Assembly: GCF_900753045.1 (NCBI RefSeq)
Contig: NZ_CAADXO010000029.1
Coordinates: 17,369 to 81,368 of the forward strand
DNA: 64,000 nt
Reading direction: 5' to 3'
Source: an uncultured Phascolarctobacterium sp.
GTDB taxonomy: Bacteria > Bacillota > Negativicutes > Acidaminococcales > Acidaminococcaceae
Part shown: positions 1 to 8,600 of the stretch, in pieces
Layout: each line of letters starts with the position of its first letter
Numbering within the stretch: position 1 is the stretch's first letter
Notes under the pieces: generated by a model
Told to the model about the DNA's origin: nothing
The model's input: only the letters and a program-made list of their open reading frames with translations
Database searches by the model: none
Program-made: the position numbers and the translations under genes

Positions 1-102
1 AGACGCACTCTTGGCGTATGCTGTCTTCCTGCTTCTCGTTTAGATGGAAGCGTAATAATTGTCTTGGGATTGACGCAGATGCGTCATTGTCGAAATCCCC
101 GG

Positions 103-984
103 TTATCTTTTTACTTGCATTTTGGCAGTTACACCATAACCCTGTTTTTCAATTTCCTTGCCATAATCAGCAGAGAGGATGAAGTCCAGGAATGCTTTTA
201 CAGCGCCGGTAGCCTCGCCTTTAGTATACATGTGCTCATAACCCCATACAGGATACTTGCCGTTGTAGGTATTGTCCAGAGTAGGCTCTACACCGTCGAT
301 TGCTACGGTTGCAACGTCTTTGTTATTTACGAGGTAGGACAGAGCAACATAACCGATAGCGCCTTTGTTATCCTTTACGCTTTGCAGCAGAGTGCCGGAG
401 TCATCAGTCTCCAGAGATTTGTTGGTTGCTTCTTTAGCACCGCCCAGAGCGAACTCCTGGAAGAGAGCGCGGGTACCGCTGGTAGCAGGACGGGTAATCA
501 GAACGATAGGTTCATCTGGGCCGCCAACCTGTTTCCAGTTGGTTACCTTAGCAGTGAAGATGTCGGTCAGCTGAGCTTTAGTCAGGCTTTTTACTTTAGC
601 TGCCAGGTCTTTGTTGATAACCGGAGCCATGGTAACTACACAGACCTTATGGTCTACGAGTCCTTTGGCAACTTCGGGTTTCAGCTTGCTTTCTGCCGGT
701 ACGTCAGAGTTACCGATGTTGACGCTGCCGTCTGCAACCTGTTTCAGACCGGTGCCGCTGCCGCCGCCGTTAAGGGTGATGGAAACATCCGGGTTAATAG
801 CTTTAAATTTGCTTGCTGCATCCTTTGCCAGCGGCAGAAGTGCGGAAGAACCGCTGCCGGTTACACTGCCGGTAACCTTGCTGCCTGCTTTGTTATCTGC
901 AGCCTTGTTATCACTGCCGCAGCCCAGAGCACCGAGTGCTACCATAGCTGCCAGACCTAAACATGCGACTTTTTTCAATTTCAT
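103..984 (-). CDS. pstS: Phosphate ABC transporter substrate-binding lipoprotein PstS
   Basis: This is the extracytoplasmic phosphate-binding component of the PstSCAB importer. The 293-residue protein starts with a lipoprotein signal ending at A-L-G-C (Cys22), so it should be lipid-anchored. The phosphate-binding signature is visible: the S-G-S-S-A motif near residue 45, G-G-G-S-G-T-G near 74 and T-R-P-A-T-S-G-T-R near 165. The ATG follows a strong AAGGAGG at good spacing. The gene reads toward the window edge; positions 1-102 downstream of its stop contain no gene I can support, and pstC would be expected beyond the edge. A row of PhoP-type boxes lies upstream. Confidence 0.95.
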   Translation of the reverse strand: MKLKKVACLGLAAMVALGALGCGSDNKAADNKAGSKVTGSVTGSGSSALLPLAKDAASKFKAINPDVSITLNGGGSGTGLKQVADGSVNIGNSDVPAESKLKPEVAKGLVDHKVCVVTMAPVINKDLAAKVKSLTKAQLTDIFTAKVTNWKQVGGPDEPIVLITRPATSGTRALFQEFALGGAKEATNKSLETDDSGTLLQSVKDNKGAIGYVALSYLVNNKDVATVAIDGVEPTLDNTYNGKYPVWGYEHMYTKGEATGAVKAFLDFILSADYGKEIEKQGYGVTAKMQVKR

Positions 985-1070
985 AATATATTTCCTCCTT
1001 CAACCATCGTGAAAAAATTTATTTCCGATGAAGTCTGCGCCTCATCAGTAGGGTTCGTGGTTTATGATGC

Positions 1071-1125
1071 TAGTATAATATATCATTGTTAAGGAAGTAT
1101 TATGCTGATGTTAAGAGCATGTTAA
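1071..1125 (-). promoter_or_regulatory. PhoP-type Pho box and promoter of pstS
   Basis: On the minus strand, four hexamers sit at an exact 11-bp period: TTAACA (1125-1120), TTAACA (1114-1109), ATAATA (1103-1098) and TTAACA (1092-1087). TTAACA-type repeats spaced by 5 bp are the known binding pattern of Firmicute PhoP. A TATACT/TATTAT -10 region follows at about 1071-1080. The arrangement suggests phosphate-starvation induction of pstS. Confidence 0.8.
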
Positions 1126-1149
1126 ATAGCAAAAAATGCGCAAAAAAAA

Positions 1150-1183
1150 GCACCTGCCTATCATTTTGCTGATAAGCAGGTGC
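1150..1183 (-). terminator. Intrinsic terminator of the Rpn-family gene
   Basis: The stem GCACCTGC/GCAGGTGC with inner TATCA/TGATA pairs is followed on the minus strand by a run of eight T. It lies just after the stop of the gene at 1229. An almost identical hairpin occurs at 2341-2376. Confidence 0.85.
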
Positions 1184-1228
1184 CTGTACATATGATATTC
1201 TTTGTTTTTTAGGTACTACCCTTTTAGC

Positions 1229-2116
1229 TTACGCGGTCAGCTTGGAAGCCAGCTCGCGCACCTCTGCTTCTGTAAGCTTAGAATGACGGACGGTGAACTC
1301 GATACTCATACCGTCAGCCAGTAAGCCTTGGGCAAGCTCTATTCTGTTTGCCTGCTCTTTTTCTTCAGCTTTTTTCGCTGCTTCTTTCGTTGCTTCTTTC
1401 ACTGCTTCTTTCACTGCTTCCCTTGCTGCTTCTTTCGCCAATGCTTCGGCCTTTCTTGCAGCATATTCTTCAATTACGTCAGTCATTTTTTCTTCACCCT
1501 CCTTGCTGTATTTCAAAAACTCCATGCGCTCGGCAAATTCATGATAATGCAGATTCTTTGGCTCTGTGCAATATAAATCCTGCATCAGTTTACCTAACGC
1601 TGTATCATCTCGACGCTGGCTGTTAACATAGATAATATGCGAACCATCTTCAAAGTATTTCGCATTTTCATCGATTCTGCGTCTGATATTATAAAGTGGC
1701 AAATTATCGTGCAAAACATCGTTTTCTGTGATAAAAATTACGTAGGTATCCGGCAGCTCTTCGTAAAGCTTGCTTGGCTGCAGAAAATGAGTATCAAGGA
1801 TACTGCTGTAAAATCTGGCGCGTCTTGCCGGAGCGCCTTCATCGCTTCTCTGCACCTCTACGTTAAAATAACGTCCTTTGCTATCCTGCGCTAAAATATC
1901 CAGTTGAGAAGAATGTCCGTAGATGTTTTGAATAAAGCTCTGTATCCTGACATTTCTCACCTTAATTTTATCATCTCCCAGGATTACGCGCAAGAAAACC
2001 TGCGCTGCTTCTTTGTTGTCATCAAGCATAAAGTTCATAAACCTGTTGTTCATCATGCAAAGACTGCGGATGACCTGCTTGATTTCACTTTCTTGACTTG
2101 CTTCATTTGTTTGCAT
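1229..2116 (-). CDS. Rpn family PD-(D/E)XK nuclease / putative transposase
   Basis: The 295-residue protein belongs to the Rpn (PDDEXK_2) family of recombination-promoting nucleases. The start (FMNFMLDDNKEA) and the core L-D-I-L-A-Q-D near residue 73 followed by V-E-V-Q near 87 fit the PD-(D/E)XK active site of this family. Residues about 218-255 form an alanine/lysine/glutamate-rich coiled-coil stretch made of K-E-A-V/T/A repeats, encoded by 12-bp tandem repeats around 1378-1440. The gene stands alone between two near-identical terminators and has a terminator-like hairpin in its own leader. Rpn genes are often mobile or multicopy; here I see no terminal inverted repeats or target duplication of a classical insertion sequence. 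Confidence 0.85.
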   Translation of the reverse strand: MQTNEASQESEIKQVIRSLCMMNNRFMNFMLDDNKEAAQVFLRVILGDDKIKVRNVRIQSFIQNIYGHSSQLDILAQDSKGRYFNVEVQRSDEGAPARRARFYSSILDTHFLQPSKLYEELPDTYVIFITENDVLHDNLPLYNIRRRIDENAKYFEDGSHIIYVNSQRRDDTALGKLMQDLYCTEPKNLHYHEFAERMEFLKYSKEGEEKMTDVIEEYAARKAEALAKEAAREAVKEAVKEATKEAAKKAEEKEQANRIELAQGLLADGMSIEFTVRHSKLTEAEVRELASKLTA

Positions 2117-2144
2117 AGCTTCAACTCCCTTCTTCTTAACAAAA

Positions 2145-2181
2145 AACGCCCTATGTACTACTCAATAATACATAAGGCGTT
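2145..2181 (-). terminator. Terminator-like hairpin in the leader of the Rpn gene
   Basis: On the minus strand AACGCC-TATGTA pairs with TACATA-GGCGTT and is followed by T6, about 30 nt upstream of the rpn start codon and before its GGGAG ribosome binding site. It would stop transcription entering from the upstream side or attenuate the gene's own transcript. Confidence 0.65.
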
Positions 2182-2340
2182 CTCAATGACGCTGCGACGA
2201 CCGTACTCTAGGCAGGCGTGCAAAAATCTTATGAATATATATTATCTGATTTTTCAGATTTTGTCAAGAAGAAAGAAATTATAAGTTTTTCCCTTAAAAA
2301 TAGGGTAATTTTAAGGGAAAGCTTTGGGATGTAAGGGAAA

Positions 2341-2376
2341 AGCACCTGCCTATCATTTTGCTGATAAACAGGTGCT
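2341..2376 (-). terminator. Intrinsic terminator downstream of the pyr operon
   Basis: The stem AGCACCTG/CAGGTGCT with inner TATCA/TGATA is followed by T4 on the minus strand. It is nearly the same sequence as the hairpin at 1150-1183 and probably ends transcripts that leave pyrE. Confidence 0.75.
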
Positions 2377-2408
2377 TTAAAATTTAGGTTAGATTATTTG
2401 TCCTCTTC

Positions 2409-2511
2409 GATTTCTCACTTCGCAAAGCTCGTGACAAATTGGAGCTTACTTGCCCTCTTCGAGGATAATTCGACATTCAGTTTCTCGCGGCGCTACGCTT
2501 GCGACAAACTG
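2409..2511. repeat. Two tandem REP-like palindromes after pyrE
   Basis: Two imperfect palindromes of the same design follow each other: TTTCTCAC...GTGACAAA (2409-2440) and TTTCTCGC...GCGACAAA (2478-2511), each with a loop of about 12 nt. Each is preceded by the phrase CCTCTTCGA. With 2117-2400 they fill the 399-base gap between rpn and pyrE. That gap also holds the rpn leader hairpin, a palindrome CCCTTAAAA/TTTTAAGGG (2291-2317) and the terminator at 2341. Confidence 0.6.
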
Positions 2512-2515
2512 TGTC

Positions 2516-3097
2516 TCATTTACCAGTTCTGCCACGTTTGGTGAACGGTACGCCTTTAGCGCACAGCGGGCAGGTTGCCGGATCAAAGGTTTCTACGTTC
2601 AGGTGCAGCAGAGCTTCGGTGCGAACGCCGAAGTCTACCTTGCCGCCGCTGCGGTCAACCAGCAGGCCAACGCCTACGAGCTCGCCACCATGCTCTTTAA
2701 CTACTTCCATAACCTCTTTAACACTGCCGCCGGTGGTTACGATGTCTTCAACAACCAGTACGCGGGTGCCTGCCGGAATTTGGAAGCCGCGACGCAGAGT
2801 CATTTTGCCGTTTTCACGCTCGGTGAAGATAGCACGAGTGCCCAGAGCCTTGCCAACCTCGTGAGCCAGCAGAATACCGCCGGTCATCGGGCCAACTACC
2901 AGTTCAACATTGTCGTTTTCATAACGACGTGCGATTTCCTGGCACAGACGCTCGGTATATTTAGGATGCTGCAGTACGTTGAATTTTTCAACATACATCG
3001 GGCTGTGCAGACCGCTGGTCAGCAAAAAGTGACCATGGAGAACTGCTTCAGTTTCCTCGAGCATTTTCATAACATCTTTTTCTTCTAAAACTGCCAT
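2516..3097 (-). CDS. pyrE: Orotate phosphoribosyltransferase
   Basis: PyrE converts orotate and PRPP to orotidine 5'-phosphate, the fifth step of UMP synthesis. The 193-residue protein carries the PRPP-binding signature VLVVEDIVTTGGSV near residue 113 and the family start region H-G-H-F-L-L-T-S-G-L-H-S. The C-terminus (C-P-L-C near 176, F-T-K-R-G-R) is typical of the longer Firmicute form. It is the last gene of the pyr operon, four bases after pyrF, with AAGGAG before the ATG. Confidence 0.95.
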   Translation of the reverse strand: MAVLEEKDVMKMLEETEAVLHGHFLLTSGLHSPMYVEKFNVLQHPKYTERLCQEIARRYENDNVELVVGPMTGGILLAHEVGKALGTRAIFTERENGKMTLRRGFQIPAGTRVLVVEDIVTTGGSVKEVMEVVKEHGGELVGVGLLVDRSGGKVDFGVRTEALLHLNVETFDPATCPLCAKGVPFTKRGRTGK

Positions 3098-3101
3098 TTG
3101 C

Positions 3102-3818
3102 TTACACTCCTTTAATCTCTTCTACAATTGCCAATGCTGCTGCCTGTCTTGCCTCAGCCTTAGTAATAGGTCTGCCTACTACAATGTGGCTGCTGCCGTT
3201 TTGCAGAGCGCCTGCCGGTGTTGCTACGCGCTTCTGGTCATCCAGAGAGCTGCCCGCAGGACGTACGCCCGGGGTAACAATCAAAAACTCGGGACCGCAA
3301 GCCTCACGGATTGCTGCAGCTTCCTTAGGAGAAGCAACAACGCCGTCCATGCCTGCTTCCTTAGCCAACTTAGCCAGGCTGATAACCTGCTCGGCAATAG
3401 TATTTTTATAATTTAAATCAGCAAACTGTTCGTCATCCATGCTGGTAAGAATGGTTACAGCAATCAGCTTCGGTGCCGGACGGCCTGCTGCTTCAGCAGC
3501 CTCATGCACAGCCTTAACAGCCTCTGCCATCATCTTTTTGCCGCCGACAGCATGAACGTTCATCATGTCTGCACCCAAATCGCTGAGTACGGTAAGTGCA
3601 TGAGCAACAGTGTTAGGAATATCCTGCAGCTTGAGGTCCAGGAAAACATGCTTGCCCTGTTCCTTCAAGAAGCGGATAATTTCGCTGCCTACTGCATAAT
3701 AAAGCTCCATGCCAACCTTGTAGTAGCTTACTGCGTCACCCAATTCGACAACGCAAGCCTTAGCCTGTTCCAAGGTAGGAAAGTCGAGTGCGACTATTAA
3801 TCTATCATCATGTTGCAT
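3102..3818 (-). CDS. pyrF: Orotidine 5'-phosphate decarboxylase
   Basis: PyrF decarboxylates OMP to UMP, the last step of the pathway. The 238-residue TIM-barrel protein shows the catalytic D-L-K-L-Q-D-I-P-N motif near residue 61, the opening L-I-V-A-L-D-F and the phosphate-binding end V-G-R-P-I-T near residue 214. The ATG has an AGGGAG site. A 60-base gap with a stem-loop at 3849-3877 separates it from pyrD, the widest gap inside the operon. Confidence 0.95.
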   Translation of the reverse strand: MQHDDRLIVALDFPTLEQAKACVVELGDAVSYYKVGMELYYAVGSEIIRFLKEQGKHVFLDLKLQDIPNTVAHALTVLSDLGADMMNVHAVGGKKMMAEAVKAVHEAAEAAGRPAPKLIAVTILTSMDDEQFADLNYKNTIAEQVISLAKLAKEAGMDGVVASPKEAAAIREACGPEFLIVTPGVRPAGSSLDDQKRVATPAGALQNGSSHIVVGRPITKAEARQAAALAIVEEIKGV

Positions 3819-3848
3819 GAGAAAATCTCCCTTATATCATACTTTATA

Positions 3849-3877
3849 GACGCTAGAGAATAATGTTATACAGCGTC
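3849..3877 (-). other. Intercistronic stem-loop between pyrD and pyrF
   Basis: GACGCT pairs with AGCGTC around a 17-nt loop, immediately after the pyrD stop. There is no T run, so it is more likely an mRNA-stability or processing hairpin than a terminator. Confidence 0.45.
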
Positions 3878-3878
3878 G

Positions 3879-4844
3879 TTATTCAGCTTCGTTAAATAAT
3901 GGCATGCTTTTTTTGCCTTCAGGCAAAGCCAGACCAACAATTTCAGAAATATTCTGCGCGTTGTGTCTGTCCAAATATGCCAGCATACCATGAGCAATGG
4001 TTTCAGCGATATCAGGCTGTACAAAGTTTGCAGTGCCAACTGCTACCGCACTTGCGCCTGCCAGCATGAACTCAATTGCATCTTCGGCACACATGATGCC
4101 GCCCATGCCGATGATGGGGATATGCACAGCCTGCGCTACCTGATAAACCAGACGCACTGCTACCGGACGTACGGCAGGACCGCTAAGACCGCCGGTTACA
4201 TTACCGAGCACTGGACGCTGACGCTCAATATCAATCTTGGTACCGAGCAGCGTGTTAATCATGGAAATTGCATCTGCACCTGCTGCCTCTACAGCCTTGG
4301 CCATTACCACGATATCCGTTACATTAGGAGAAAGTTTGGCGATAACCATTTTGCTGGTGTTGGCTTTAACCGCACGTACAACCTCAGCAGCTGCCTCCGG
4401 CACAGTGCCGAAAACAATGCCGCCCTCTTTGACGTTCGGGCAGGAGATGTTGATTTCTACTGCATCAACACCGTCTACATCCAGCTTTTTGGCAACAGCG
4501 CCGTATTCCTCGTGGGTATGGCCGTAGATGTTGACAATCACAGGAACATTATATTTTTTCAGCTCAGGTAGAGTGTGCTCCAAAAAGTACTCGCTGCCGG
4601 GGTTTTCCAGACCGATGCAGTTCAGCATACCGGACGGGGTTTCTACCGCACGCTGACCCTTATTGCCTGCTGCAGGCTCTAAGGATGTACCCTTTACGGT
4701 AACAGCGCCAACCTTTTCCAGGTCGAGAAAATCGGTAAATTCCAGGCCAAAGCCAAAGGTGCCGGAGCCGGTAGTAACTGGAGTAGCCATTTTCAGGCCG
4801 GCAATATCAACTGCCAGACGGCCATCATACAATGCTTTTACCAT
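3879..4844 (-). CDS. pyrD: Dihydroorotate dehydrogenase B, catalytic subunit
   Basis: This FMN enzyme oxidises dihydroorotate to orotate and works with PyrK to pass electrons to NAD+ (class 1B). I chose the ATG at 4844 because it follows AGGAGGTAGGAG and begins the conserved M-V-K-A-L-Y-D-G-R-L region; the reading frame is open another 64 codons upstream, but that stretch is pyrK in another frame. The 321-residue protein shows N-I-S-C-P-N-V-K-E-G-G with the class 1B catalytic cysteine, and the late FMN site G-M-G-G-I. It overlaps the end of pyrK by 7 bp, as expected for a two-subunit enzyme. Confidence 0.95.
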   Translation of the reverse strand: MVKALYDGRLAVDIAGLKMATPVTTGSGTFGFGLEFTDFLDLEKVGAVTVKGTSLEPAAGNKGQRAVETPSGMLNCIGLENPGSEYFLEHTLPELKKYNVPVIVNIYGHTHEEYGAVAKKLDVDGVDAVEINISCPNVKEGGIVFGTVPEAAAEVVRAVKANTSKMVIAKLSPNVTDIVVMAKAVEAAGADAISMINTLLGTKIDIERQRPVLGNVTGGLSGPAVRPVAVRLVYQVAQAVHIPIIGMGGIMCAEDAIEFMLAGASAVAVGTANFVQPDIAETIAHGMLAYLDRHNAQNISEIVGLALPEGKKSMPLFNEAE

Positions 4845-5605
4845 TCTCCTACCTCCTCTGCCCAGAATACCGGGCCGTCCTTGCAGACTTTGATGCGCTT
4901 GCCGATGCCTTCGCAGGCACAGGACAGGCATGCACCCAGACCGCAGGCCATGTATTTTTCCAGGGATACCTGACATTTTACGCCGGCTTCCAAGCAGGCA
5001 TTGGCAACTGCGCGCATCATCGGTACAGGACCGCAAACATATACGCAGTCATAGCCACCCTCTTTTAACAGCTGCGGCAGCAGGGCCATTACGGTGCCCT
5101 TAGTGCCTACACTGCCGTCATCGGTGGTCAGGTAAATATTTTTGCTGAGGCTTTCATAAAGCTTGGTCCAGAACAATTCCTCGGCACTGCGGCCGCCCAT
5201 CAGGATATCGGTATTGCCCTCACCGAAGCCCTCTGCCAAAAACAGCAGCGGAGCCAGGCCCAGACCGCCGCCAACCAGCAGCGGTTTCTTGGCACTCATA
5301 TCAAAGCCGTGTCCCAGCGGACCGACGATGCTCAGCTCGTCGCCGCTGCAAACGTCAGCCAAAATATGAGTGGCTTCACCAATGATACGGTAGATCATGG
5401 TGATGGTTCCCTCAGCCTTGTTAACTCCTGCTACGCCGAAGGGACGGCGCAGCAGCGGAGCAGTATTCTTGCACACCTTCACGTTGACGAACTGTCCGGG
5501 GACAGCTTCGTCAGCGATTTCCGGTGCATAAACATTTATTAATTTTGTCGTACTATTTAAAACTCGTTGACCAATTACCTTGGCACTCGCAATAGTTTTA
5601 GACAT
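4838..5605 (-). CDS. pyrK: Dihydroorotate dehydrogenase B, electron transfer subunit
   Basis: PyrK binds FAD and a [2Fe-2S] cluster and links PyrD to NAD+. The 255-residue protein has the FAD-binding R-R-P-F motif near residue 53, the nucleotide-binding G-G-G-L-G-L-A-P-L near 112, and four cluster cysteines near 221, 226, 229 and 241 (C-x4-C-x2-C-x11-C). The ATG at 5605 is preferred over an upstream TTG because GGAGG lies seven bases before it. The gene starts two bases after the carB stop and overlaps pyrD. Confidence 0.95.
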   Translation of the reverse strand: MSKTIASAKVIGQRVLNSTTKLINVYAPEIADEAVPGQFVNVKVCKNTAPLLRRPFGVAGVNKAEGTITMIYRIIGEATHILADVCSGDELSIVGPLGHGFDMSAKKPLLVGGGLGLAPLLFLAEGFGEGNTDILMGGRSAEELFWTKLYESLSKNIYLTTDDGSVGTKGTVMALLPQLLKEGGYDCVYVCGPVPMMRAVANACLEAGVKCQVSLEKYMACGLGACLSCACEGIGKRIKVCKDGPVFWAEEVGEW

Positions 5606-5607
5606 AA

Positions 5608-8600
5608 TCAATCCTCCCAGGTCAGGTCCTGCAGCGCGGTAACGCGTACAACGCTACGACGACGCATTGCGCTCATAACGTTCAGCAGCTCGCGTGCAGT
5701 ATCCATAGAGGTCAGGCAGGCAATTGCATGCTCTACGGTAGAACGGCGGATTTTGAAGCCGTCACGTTCAGCGTCACGGCCATGGTTTGTGGTGTTGATA
5801 ACCATACCGATGCGGCCGCTCTTGATATCATCAATCAGGTTCGGATGACCTTCGCTTACTTTGGTAGCAACCTCAACAGTTACACCGTATTGCTGCAGAT
5901 ATTCCGCAGTACCGTCGGTTGCAATAACAGTGTAGCCCAGCTCTTCAAAGCCGCGGGCAATAGCAACTGCCTCAGGCTTATCCATATCAGCAACAGTAAT
6001 CAGGATTGCACCCTCGTGCGGTACATTGATACCGGAAGCGATGCAGGCCTTATACAGCGCACGGCTGTACTGGTAGTCGCAGGCCATAACCTCACCGGTG
6101 GATTTCATTTCAGGTCCAAGGGTGATATCTACATTGCTCATCTTATTGAAGCTGAATACAGGAGCTTTAACAGCATAGTAGTCCGGGAAGAAGCGCAGGC
6201 CGGCTTGCAAGCCCTGCTCTTTGAGGCTCATGCCCATTGCGCATCTGGTAGCAACGTCTACCATGGAGATGCCGGTAATTTTGCTCAGGAACGGTACTGT
6301 TCTGGAGGAACGCGGGTTAACCTCGATTACATAGACATGTTCGTCACGAACGATGTACTGAATGTTAATCATGCCCTTAACTTCCAGGCCCAGAGCCATC
6401 TTGTTGGTGTATTCGATAATGGTACGGATAACACTCTCGCTCAGGCTGCGCGGCGGATATACGGCGATGGAGTCACCGCTGTGTACGCCTGCACGTTCAA
6501 CGTGTTCCATGATGCCGGGAATTAATACTTCCTTGCCGTCGCAGATAGCGTCAACCTCTACCTCAGTACCCTGCAGGTAATGGTCAACCAGTACCGGATG
6601 CTCGTGAGAAGCCTTAACGGCATAGGTCATGTAGTTGCGCAGCTCGTCATCGTTATAAACGATTTCCATAGCACGGCCGCCCAGTACGTAGGAAGGACGA
6701 ACCATGGTCGGATAGCCAACATTGTGAGCAGCAACCAGTGCACCCTCGGTATCGAATACGGTGTGGCCTTGCGGACGCGGAATATCGCAGCTTGTCAGCA
6801 GCTCGTCGAAACGTTCACGGTCCTCGGCGCGGTCGATGCTGTCAACGGAGGAGCCCAGAATCTTCACGCCAGCGCGGGAGAGCGGGCCTGCCAGGTTGAT
6901 AGCGGTCTGACCACCGAATTGAACGATAACGCCTTCCGGTTTTTCTTTGTCGATAACGTTGAGAACATCCTCAACAGTCAGCGGCTCAAAGTACAGTTTA
7001 TCGGAAATATCGAAGTCAGTGGAAACGGTTTCCGGGTTGTTGTTGATGATAATGGTTTCATAGCCCATTTCCTTCAACGCCCATACGCAGTGTACGGAGC
7101 AGTAGTCGAATTCTACGCCCTGACCGATACGGATAGGACCGGAGCCGAGTACAACTACTCTCTTATTGTCGCTTACTTCAACCTCATCCTCGGTTTCGTA
7201 GCAGGAGTAGTAGTACGGGGTTGCAGCTTCAAATTCCGCAGCGCAGGTATCAACCATTTTGTAGGTCGGCAGAATGCCGTTAGCCTTACGCATATCGCGG
7301 ATTTCGAACTCAGTCTTGCCTACGCGTTTACCGATAACAGCATCGGCAAAGCCCATTCTCTTAGCCTTACGCAGCAGGCTCGGAGTCAGCTCGTGAGTTT
7401 CCAGAGCTTTTTCCATTTTAATGATGTTTTGGATTTTGGAGAGGAACCACAGGTCAATCTTGGTGATGTCGTGAATCTCTTCCAGAGTAATACCGCGGCG
7501 GATAGCCTCAGCAACAACGAAGCAGCGCTCGTCGTCAATGCGTTTGATGCGGTCATGAATTTCTTCATCGCTCAAAGCCTTCAGCTCAGGCATTTCCAGA
7601 TGGTTGAGGCCGATTTCCAGACAGCGAACCGCTTTCAGCATGGAAGCTTCAAAGCTGCGCTCAATTGCCATAACCTCACCGGTAGCCTTCATCTGAGTTC
7701 CCAGAGTGCGGTCAGCGGTTACGAATTTATCGAACGGCCAACGCGGGAATTTCAGTACGATATAGTCAATGGTAGGCTCGAAGCAAGCCTTAGTCTTTTT
7801 GGTAACAGCGTTTTCGATTTCGTCCAGGTTGTAGCCAACAGCAATTTTGCTGGTAACCTTAGCAATCGGATAACCGGTAGCTTTGGAAGCCAGTGCGGAA
7901 GAACGGCTTACACGCGGGTTAACTTCGATTACATAGTAGTTTTCGGAGTACGGGTTGAGAGCCAGCTGTACGTTACAGCCGCCAACTACGCCCAACTCAC
8001 GCACGATATCGATGGAAGCCTGACGCAGCAGCTGTACTTCTTTATCGCTCAGAGTCTGTGCCGGAGCCACAACGATGGAGTCGCCGGTGTGTACGCCAAC
8101 GGGGTCCAGGTTTTCCATGGAGCAGACGGTGATGCAGTTATCAGCAGCGTCGCGGATTACTTCGTATTCGATTTCTTTCCAGCCGGCGATGCTGCGTTCA
8201 ATCAGGCATTGGCCGATGGGGCTGTAGCCCAGGCCCTTTTGCACGATATCAATCAGCTCTTCCTCGTTTTCAGCAATGCCGCCGCCGGTACCGCCGAGGG
8301 TATAAGCAGGACGGACAATCAGCGGATAGCCGATTTCCTTGCCGAAGTCGCAAGCAGCTTCAATGGTTTCTACAATGGTGCTTTCAGGAATCGGCTGATG
8401 GATTTTCTCCATAGTTTCCTTGAACATTTCGCGGTCTTCGCCACGTTTGATTGCGCTGATCTGAGTGCCCAGCAGACGAACATTGTACTTGTCCAGAATG
8501 CCTTGCTCTTCCAATTTCATAGCCATGTTCAGACCAACCTGACCACCAAGAGTTGCCAGCAGGGAATCAGGACGCTCACGTTTGATAATTTTTTCAATGA

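Noticed and set aside
1378..1440. Possible CRISPR-like repeat
   Set aside because: The 12-bp units are directly adjacent without spacers and are in frame in a coiled-coil coding region.
1229..2116. Classical insertion sequence
   Set aside because: No terminal inverted repeats or target duplication are seen beside the Rpn gene. The flanking hairpins are direct copies of a terminator.
4845..5036. N-terminal extension of pyrD
   Set aside because: The extra 64 codons overlap pyrK in another frame, and the ATG at 4844 has a strong ribosome binding site and the conserved start.
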